This document shows positions 58,923-64,000 of a stretch of 64,000 bases of DNA, piece by piece. This DNA is from Rhizobium rosettiformans W3. GTDB lineage: Bacteria > Pseudomonadota > Alphaproteobacteria > Rhizobiales > Rhizobiaceae. Below the pieces are notes generated by a model. It worked only from the letters and a program-made list of their open reading frames with translations. It did not search any database and was not told where the DNA came from. The DNA is taken from contig NZ_STGU01000002.1 of the NCBI RefSeq assembly GCF_004912135.1, positions 496,001-560,000 on the forward strand, read 5' to 3'. Positions within the stretch are counted from its first letter, which is position 1; every line of letters starts with the position of its first letter. The position numbers were made by a program, and so were the translations under genes.

Positions 58923-60071
58923 TTAGTTCGCGTCCGTCGAGCCGTAGCGCCGCGTCTGATTCCAGAGGTTTGGCGTTGCCGGCGTTCCTGCAGGCGCATT
59001 CGCAGCCGGCGTGCTGTCGTTTGTGGCTGTCGTGTCAGTCGTGTCGCCGCTATCTGTAACAGAGCCAGAGCCGCCCGACTTGCCGTCGTACAGCTTGGCG
59101 CTGATCTGCGTGCGGTAGCCTTCGCCCTTGCTGTAGGTGTGCGTCGCCGTATCGATGATGTATGGCGCACCGTCCAAGCCGGGACGCACTCCCTGAAACA
59201 ACAGCGGCGCGCCGGCAGCGATGGCCGTGTCGCCGATGACTGTCACCGACGCAGCGCCCTCGCCGCGCTTCAGGTCTTTGGCTCGAGCCTGCGCGGCTTT
59301 GTCTGCCTCTTCCAAGCTGGCGAACGGCTCCGGAATACGGAACACGCTGTCTCCGTCCTCGTCGCCTTCGGCATCGATCTCGACGCGCTTGGCCTGCTCC
59401 TTGTCCTGATAGTAGGCGACGACCTTGCTGTATTTCGTGCGATCGTTGGCTTCGAAGTTGCAAGTGCCTTCGACTATGACGGGCGGCGAAACAACGACGG
59501 AACCGACGAACGTGCCGGCGGCGCTATTGCCGGATCCACGCTTCGCGAAAATCAGCCGACCGTTCTTGATGTTGAAAAGCGCGTTGTGGCGCTCGGCCAG
59601 GCGGTAGAGAAACTGGAAGCCCTGCTCGTCTTGCTGCGCGATCCATGGGTATTCAAAGTCGCCAATCTCGCTGTCTATTGCAGGCGTCAGCCCGTTCTCT
59701 TGCGCGATTTCGCCGACGATGTCCTTGAGCTTCTTGTTGTCCCAATGCCTCTCTTGGCGCTCCTTGAGCTTCGTCTTGCGCAGGTCCGCCGACTTGCCGC
59801 TGATGCTCATGGAATACGGCAGGCACTTCACAGACACCTTGTCGACCGTAAACTTGCCGAGGCTGCGCAACGTGCCGTAGCCTAGCCGCACGTCGATGAT
59901 GGCGCCCTTGCGTGGGATAGCCAGAAACTGCGGCGGGTCGTCGTGCAGTTCGATATCAACCGTGTCCGCGTCGGCCTCGTCCTTGTCTGTGACAGTGATG
60001 GAAACAAGACGCTCGTAAAAGGCGCCGGCAACCGGGTTGCCGTCGATCGTGACTTCTATTTGTGGGCGCAT
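58923..60071 (-). CDS. phage late control D (gpD-like) tail hub protein
   Basis: The 382-residue protein matches the P2 gpD/Mu gp44-type baseplate hub: MRPQIEVTIDGNPVAGAFYERLVSITVTDKDE-type start (split as VTIDGNPVAGAF and RLVSITVTDKDEADADTV), IDVRLGYGTLRSLGKFTVDKV, then YPWIAQQDEQGFQFLYRLAERH, the family hallmark, and VIGDTAIAAGAPLLFQGVRPG. The C-terminal 45 residues are a Ser/Thr/Ala-rich tail (TDSGDTTDTTATND). It forms the hub of the contractile tail spike. It follows the tape-measure gene by 54 bases, without the usual gpU gene between them. Confidence 0.85.
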   Translation of the reverse strand: MRPQIEVTIDGNPVAGAFYERLVSITVTDKDEADADTVDIELHDDPPQFLAIPRKGAIIDVRLGYGTLRSLGKFTVDKVSVKCLPYSMSISGKSADLRKTKLKERQERHWDNKKLKDIVGEIAQENGLTPAIDSEIGDFEYPWIAQQDEQGFQFLYRLAERHNALFNIKNGRLIFAKRGSGNSAAGTFVGSVVVSPPVIVEGTCNFEANDRTKYSKVVAYYQDKEQAKRVEIDAEGDEDGDSVFRIPEPFASLEEADKAAQARAKDLKRGEGAASVTVIGDTAIAAGAPLLFQGVRPGLDGAPYIIDTATHTYSKGEGYRTQISAKLYDGKSGGSGSVTDSGDTTDTTATNDSTPAANAPAGTPATPNLWNQTRRYGSTDAN

Positions 60072-60125
60072 GGTTCTCTCTTGTGTGGAGGGGAGGAGGG
60101 CGCACTGCGCGCGCGCCCTGATTGG

Positions 60126-62231
60126 TCAGTAAGGTCCGCCTTTAAGGCTGCTGTCGACGCCCGACTTCGCCGCGTCGCCGATCTTCGCGGCGACCGCATT
60201 CGCCACAGCGTTCGCATCTCCAGCGCCCGAAATAGTGAAGTGATTGACGACACTGACTTGGGGCGCAGGCTGCGGGTTCGTCACGTTGACCGCTTGGACG
60301 CCCTGTGGAGCCATGGCTTGTCGAAGAGTCCCTAGATCCACTGCACCCATCAAGCGTTCGCCGTGAGCACCGGGGTCCCTTAAGAGCCCGCCGTAATCCG
60401 ACCCGCGAGGCGTATCTGCGGACTTCCGGAACATCAGCGCCTGTTCTTCCGCCGTCAGCTGGCGGACTTCGCCATTACCTCCGAGCGTCGAAAGAACGCC
60501 GAGCGCAAGAGCACCAGCGGTGATGCCTTTGAAGATGCCTCCCAAACCGCCGCCTGGTGCGGCAGGGCTGCCGGGCGTGGTCGGTGCCGTTGCTCCTTTC
60601 GGCAGGTTTCGACTAGCCGATGCCAGGTCGCGGATGGCCTTCGCCGCGCCGGCAGCCTTGATGCCGATGAAGAGTAGGCCAGCGCCGATGCCCAGCCATT
60701 CCATCGCGGATAGCTTGGACATGTTGTCAACGAACTCGCCGAGGCTGCTGGCACCCTGGACCGCACTCGCTATTGCCGCGATGCCGGCCGCAATAGCGAA
60801 GAGGCGGAACCATTTCGACATAACCAGACCGCCGAGGACGAGTCCGAGCTCTGTCAAAAAGCTGCCGATCTTGCTGTTCGCCACGGCATCCGAAGCAGCC
60901 CTAGCATTCTCACCGAACTGCCGGAATTTAAAAGCAATCCGGCCTAGCTCTTCGCCGGCCGCTACGCCGTCGGGACCAGCTACGCCGAAGACCATGTCGC
61001 TGAGCGACTTAAGCCCGCCATCATTTAGGCCAAGGCCAGCCACGAACCCGCGGAAGGCTGCCGACATTTTGTCGAAGACGCCTGCGCGCTGGTCGAGCGT
61101 GTCGAAAATTTCCAAAACACCGGAAAGCGCCCGATTAATCGGCGGCAGCAACCGATCGCCCATCGCGATTCCTAACGCTGCGAGATTGTTGCGGACCTTC
61201 TGCAACTGGTTCGCTGTCGTTTCCGCGCGAACGCTGTATTCTTTGAATGCAGATCCGGCGTAGTTGGTTTGATCGCTCACGAGACCCAACTGCCTGCGCA
61301 GTTCGGTGCTGTTGTTGATCAGTGGCATCAGAGCGCGTGCCTCATTGCCGAACAGCGCTGACGCTAGCGAAATCTGCTCCCATTCGGGCAGCTTTTGAAT
61401 CTTCTCGATCACATCCAGAGTCGTGCCAAGGGCATTTTTCTGCATGTTCTTGGCCGTTTTGACGCTGTCCAAGCCGAGCCGTTTGTAGGCTTCACGCTGC
61501 GACTTCGTGGCCTGCGTACCCATCGTCAGGGCGCGACCCATATTCCGGAACGAGGTGGCAGCGACTTCAGACTCAGCGCCAGCCGAGATCATCGATCCAC
61601 CGAACGCCAGGGACTGCTGCGCGGTGAAGCCGAACATTTCACCCGCAGCTGCGACGCGATTTGTGTATTCCAGAAGGCGAGGAGCATTGGCTGCCGAGTT
61701 GTTCGACAGGTGGTTGAGGCTATCTGCAAACAGCCCGACATCCGCGACGCCAAGTCCAAGCTGGGTCTTGATCTCGGATAGCGCTTGGGCGGTCTCCTGC
61801 ACCGGCACGTCCCAGGCTGTCGAGACTTGGGCGACAGTGCGGGCGAAGCCCTTCAACTCATGCGTTGCAATGCCACTCTGGCCGGCTGCCGCGTAGATCT
61901 CTGCAATGCCAGTCGCGGCAATCGGCAGCTCCTTGGACAGGCCGAGAATGTCGCGGCGAAAGTTCGCTAGCTGTTCGCCGGTCCCGTCGATGACTTTACG
62001 AACGTCTGCGAATGCCTCTTCGAAGCGGATAGCCGCGCCCGCTGTAGCGTTGACGCCGGACGCGGCTCCGAAGATGCCGCCGCCTAGTGCCAACGCGCCG
62101 CCAAGCGAACGCAGGGGGGCAAGTACTCCCGAGGCGGCTCGATTGATCCCTGCGATAGCGTTGGTGATAACGCGGGTGCGCGCGGTTACGTCGTCTATGA
62201 GGCTCAGCCTCAGCGTTGAGTTTAGTGCCAT
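60126..62231 (-). CDS. phage tail tape-measure protein
   Basis: The 701-residue protein sets tail length. It has an N-terminal coiled region, a TP901-type core (about 60-330: GAAIRFEEAFADVRKVIDGT, ELPIAATGIAEIYAAAGQSG, RNMGRALTMG) and hydrophobic helices at about 450-530 (LGLVLGGLVMSKWFRLFAIA, GAGLLFIGIKAAGAAK) thought to insert into the host membrane. The C-terminal part is rich in Gly, Ala and Pro. It overlaps the tail assembly gene by ten bases. Confidence 0.88.
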   Translation of the reverse strand: MALNSTLRLSLIDDVTARTRVITNAIAGINRAASGVLAPLRSLGGALALGGGIFGAASGVNATAGAAIRFEEAFADVRKVIDGTGEQLANFRRDILGLSKELPIAATGIAEIYAAAGQSGIATHELKGFARTVAQVSTAWDVPVQETAQALSEIKTQLGLGVADVGLFADSLNHLSNNSAANAPRLLEYTNRVAAAGEMFGFTAQQSLAFGGSMISAGAESEVAATSFRNMGRALTMGTQATKSQREAYKRLGLDSVKTAKNMQKNALGTTLDVIEKIQKLPEWEQISLASALFGNEARALMPLINNSTELRRQLGLVSDQTNYAGSAFKEYSVRAETTANQLQKVRNNLAALGIAMGDRLLPPINRALSGVLEIFDTLDQRAGVFDKMSAAFRGFVAGLGLNDGGLKSLSDMVFGVAGPDGVAAGEELGRIAFKFRQFGENARAASDAVANSKIGSFLTELGLVLGGLVMSKWFRLFAIAAGIAAIASAVQGASSLGEFVDNMSKLSAMEWLGIGAGLLFIGIKAAGAAKAIRDLASASRNLPKGATAPTTPGSPAAPGGGLGGIFKGITAGALALGVLSTLGGNGEVRQLTAEEQALMFRKSADTPRGSDYGGLLRDPGAHGERLMGAVDLGTLRQAMAPQGVQAVNVTNPQPAPQVSVVNHFTISGAGDANAVANAVAAKIGDAAKSGVDSSLKGGPY

Positions 62232-62503
62232 TGCTTTATTGCTTTCGTGATGCGCCCAGCCTCGCTTTCCATCCAGGCGTTAAGCGCCGCGATGGCGTCG
62301 GCCGTGTCGTCCATCGTCATGGTGCGGAGCGCTTCGAGGGGCTCGCCCGTCATGCGCGACATGAAGGCCAACACATCGCCGAGATTACCCGGCCGCACGA
62401 GGCTCAAGGGCAGGTAGTCCGTCAGGTCGAGCGGCTGAAATGTGAGGCTGGTGATCCGCCGATTGTCGGACTGAATACCGTCGCGAAGGGGGACGCGCTT
62501 CAT
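62222..62503 (-). CDS. phage tail assembly protein
   Basis: The 93-residue protein (MKRVPLRDGIQSDNRRITSL, then LDLTDYLPLSLVRPGNLGDV, and ALRTMTMDDTADAIAALNAW) fits the Mu gp41/tail-assembly-chaperone family that sits directly upstream of the tape measure. Its stop lies ten bases inside the tape-measure gene and its ATG overlaps the stop of the preceding gene (ATGA), so the three are translationally coupled. I see no second frame that would suggest a frameshifted gpE-E' product. Confidence 0.72.
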   Translation of the reverse strand: MKRVPLRDGIQSDNRRITSLTFQPLDLTDYLPLSLVRPGNLGDVLAFMSRMTGEPLEALRTMTMDDTADAIAALNAWMESEAGRITKAIKQWH

Positions 62504-63123
62504 TTGAACGCCCCCGCCGCCATGCGCTTCAGATAGTGCGTCACGCGTACATCGAGCGCGTTCTTGCCCCTGTCGAATGTAGCAGCCGTCTTGCCGGTCT
62601 CAGCTTCAACCGGAAGGTAAACGCCGGAACGAGCGACCTCAAACTGGTCCATTCCCTTCGGGAAGACCGTGTTTCCTTTCGGGTACTTGTCCGTGAATTT
62701 GCGGATGCCGGTGCGATAAAACACCTGGCCGTGCCAATTGTCCTTGTTGACGCGATACGGCCACCACCCCGCGCGGAGAAACTTGCCGGCAAAAATCTGT
62801 CGCTGGCCGCGTGGCGCGGCGCTGACGCCCTTGCTGGTTTCGCGAGGCTTGAAGTACTTGAGCTTGATGTCGCCGCCCTTGACATGGATCGCATAGGAAA
62901 GCGTTTCAGGCGTCGAGCGGTCCCGCTTCTTCAGAGCTTTCGCGCCTGTGCGTTTTGGCAGTCCAGCCTGGTCCGCAAGGGCGCGACCAGTTGCGGTGGC
63001 TGATTTCGCGCCTGCGTCGTTGATCGCCCGGCTGTAGATCTTTCGCGCGGTTCCGTCGCCTAACTGACGCGATAGTTTGTGGAAACGACGCAAGCCGTCG
63101 CCCGTGATTTGGATGAGAAGCAC
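62500..63123 (-). CDS. phage tail protein, gpZ-like
   Basis: The 207-residue basic protein opens MLLIQITGDGLRRFHKLSRQ and has ARKIYSRAINDAGAKSATATGRALADQ, which fits the prophage minor tail protein Z pattern, then a central Trp/Tyr-rich part (GWWPYRVNKDNWHGQVFYR) and an Arg/Lys-rich end (VRVTHYLKRMAAGAFK). Its function in the tail (terminator or minor protein) is inferred. It overlaps the tail assembly gene by four bases. Confidence 0.6.
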   Translation of the reverse strand: MLLIQITGDGLRRFHKLSRQLGDGTARKIYSRAINDAGAKSATATGRALADQAGLPKRTGAKALKKRDRSTPETLSYAIHVKGGDIKLKYFKPRETSKGVSAAPRGQRQIFAGKFLRAGWWPYRVNKDNWHGQVFYRTGIRKFTDKYPKGNTVFPKGMDQFEVARSGVYLPVEAETGKTAATFDRGKNALDVRVTHYLKRMAAGAFK

Positions 63124-63136
63124 CTGGTGCGTCCTT

Positions 63137-63439
63137 TCATATTCCAGCCATGGTCAGCGCGTCTTCGACGCTGTCGCAAAGCGGCGCGCGTTCTGCCGTT
63201 GCGCCGTAGGCCCTGAGCGCTGCGGAACGGAACTCTTCTTCGAACGCCGGATCGATTATCGATATCGCCCTGCGGGTGCGGCCCGCCGGCAGGGCTACCT
63301 TGGTGAACCCGTCTTGGTGTCGGATAATCGAGCACCCGTGGAGCTTCAGAGCTCCCACGTTGGCATCAAACTGAGCAATGATGGACGAGGCGCCTGGTCG
63401 CTCGATCGATCGGTTACGCATATTCTCTATTGAAATCAT
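63137..63439 (-). CDS. small prophage protein, possible SpoVG-like beta domain
   Basis: The 100-residue protein starts MISIENMRNRSIERPGASSI, then IAQFDANVGALKLHGCSIIR, GFTKVALPAGRTRR and a C-terminal helix. The layout (FDANV, LKLHGCSI, LPAGR) resembles that of the 95-residue protein at 58524-58811 (FDVDL, IRDFGI, PPKGR). AGGAG lies five bases before the ATG at 63437-63439. It precedes the gpZ-like gene by 13 bases. Confidence 0.55.
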   Translation of the reverse strand: MISIENMRNRSIERPGASSIIAQFDANVGALKLHGCSIIRHQDGFTKVALPAGRTRRAISIIDPAFEEEFRSAALRAYGATAERAPLCDSVEDALTMAGI

Positions 63440-63528
63440 GCCCGCTCCTGTGGCGTGCGTAGCCCCTGAGAAGCAAAAAGCCCGCCGCTGGCGAGCCTTT
63501 TGCTGGTGTGGTCGGTTGGCGATGAAAG

Positions 63529-64000
63529 TCACCAAATGCGCCGAGAGACGGCCGCGAACTTGCTGGTGATCCAAGGCGGCAGAAGCTCAGACTTCGAAAT
63601 GCGCTCCATCACACTGTCCGGGCAATTCGCACGGCCAGCAGCGTTGTCAAAGCCGACGTTCTCGATGATTCTACGGTAAAGATGGAGGCGCATGGTATCC
63701 GCCTTCTCAAGGCGCTGAAGGGCTTCCTCGATGACTGCGGCAGCCGGCACGACCTTTGCCTTCACGTACTCAAACACAGCCTTTGCCTCGGCATCGGCCT
63801 CGCGCCACTGCCGCTCAAAGTTTTCGTCAAACTCTCGAGCTTCGGCTGCTGCAAGCTTTCCCTCGAGAAGGTTGCGCGCTGCTTCGGCCCGCTCAATCGC
63901 CAGGCGCGCCGATTCAACATCCTTCTCCGCATCCAAAACATCTCGATCCGAGCCGGAGAGGAGAAGTGCCGAGCGTCGTGCGGCCGCAGCGCTGTAGTCA
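63529..64000 (-). CDS. prophage coiled-coil protein, 5' end beyond the window
   Basis: The frame is open to the right edge (reading DYSAAAARRSALLLSGSDRD before the segment LDAEKDVESARLAIERAEAA), so the start is outside. About 157 residues are visible: a Glu/Ala/Arg-rich coiled coil (to about residue 100) and a C-terminal part MRLHLYRRIIENVGFDN, PDSVMERISKSELLPPW. No stop or good ribosome site intervenes. It resembles small phage proteins of unknown function that lie among the tail genes. Confidence 0.6.
   Translation of the reverse strand, partial: DYSAAAARRSALLLSGSDRDVLDAEKDVESARLAIERAEAARNLLEGKLAAAEAREFDENFERQWREADAEAKAVFEYVKAKVVPAAAVIEEALQRLEKADTMRLHLYRRIIENVGFDNAAGRANCPDSVMERISKSELLPPWITSKFAAVSRRIW

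Larger units (their letters stand above)
55617..64000. mobile_element. prophage or prophage remnant adjoining tRNA-Pro (continues beyond the window)
   Basis: From the 3' end of tRNA-Pro to the right edge the genes are of phage type or unknown, with different composition from the host genes: small hypotheticals, a phage-borne tRNA-Arg, an HTH protein, an unrecognised membrane protein, and a leftward tail module (gpD-like, tape measure, small tail proteins). No integrase, terminase, portal or capsid gene is in view; these should lie to the right. The exact left boundary is inferred from the tRNA. Confidence 0.8.

Noticed and set aside
55617..64000. CRISPR array or tandem repeats in the prophage
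   Set aside because: No regularly spaced direct repeats were seen in this or any other part of the window.

Overview
The window is a chromosomal segment of an alphaproteobacterium, most likely family Rhizobiaceae (Rhizobium/Agrobacterium/Ensifer-like). The evidence is the high GC content and a gene order that I recognise from memory as typical of rhizobial chromosomes: purN-purM, an AI-2E-type permease, hdaA-ppk-ppx, rnd, aspS, parC, bpt, an RDD protein, hemB, ldtR-ldtP, glyA-nrdR-ribD, ribH-nusB, hppA, bamE, a Cbp3-type chaperone, yceD-plsX-fabH-ihfA-merR and tRNA-Pro. The Mg-type HemB, the MarR/L,D-transpeptidase pair and the K+-independent proton pyrophosphatase also fit. No database was consulted; all family calls come from reading the translated sequence.

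Bases 1-9,600: start of a leftward gene, an omptin-type outer-membrane protease, the overlapping purM-purN pair, and a rightward run of permease, HdaA (DnaA inactivation), Ppk1 and Ppx (polyphosphate). A good PhoB-box candidate precedes ppk. Bases 9,600-21,600 are almost all leftward: a secreted phytase-like esterase; a tightly overlapped set running rnd, GNAT, Rsm22-like methyltransferase, DUF2891, aconitase X; a metallo-beta-lactamase-fold hydrolase; a frameshifted multicopper oxidase; an MFS carrier; and a two-gene membrane operon (ABA4-like plus a partner) facing a divergent TetR regulator.

Bases 21,600-38,500: an EEP-fold phosphodiesterase, aspS, a chemoreceptor, a secreted protein of unknown function, parC, a fusion of a cyclic-nucleotide-binding domain with a CPBP membrane protease, a GGDEF-EAL c-di-GMP enzyme head-to-head with a PhcB-like methyltransferase, the N-degron transferase bpt, an RDD protein and hemB. 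Bases 38,500-55,600: cell-wall control (ldtR-ldtP), one-carbon and ribonucleotide genes (glyA, nrdR), a riboflavin locus with ribD and ribH but no ribE, nusB, an MFS carrier, hppA, bamE, a Cbp3-type chaperone, the fatty-acid/phospholipid operon, ihfA, a MerR regulator and a tRNA-Pro(GGG).

From about 55,617 to the right edge lies a prophage or prophage remnant that appears to start at the 3' end of tRNA-Pro. It carries its own tRNA-Arg(UCU), a small HTH protein, an unrecognised 427-residue coiled-coil/two-helix membrane protein that looks like cargo, and a leftward P2/Mu-like tail module (small tail proteins, tape measure, gpD-like hub). The integrase, capsid and packaging genes are not in the window, so the right boundary is unknown.

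The best candidates for something new are the 427-residue prophage cargo protein, two small prophage proteins that look like distant relatives of each other, the cNMP-CPBP fusion, the PhcB-like methyltransferase facing a c-di-GMP enzyme, the missing ribE, and a 25-residue membrane peptide gene antisense to the end of ribD.
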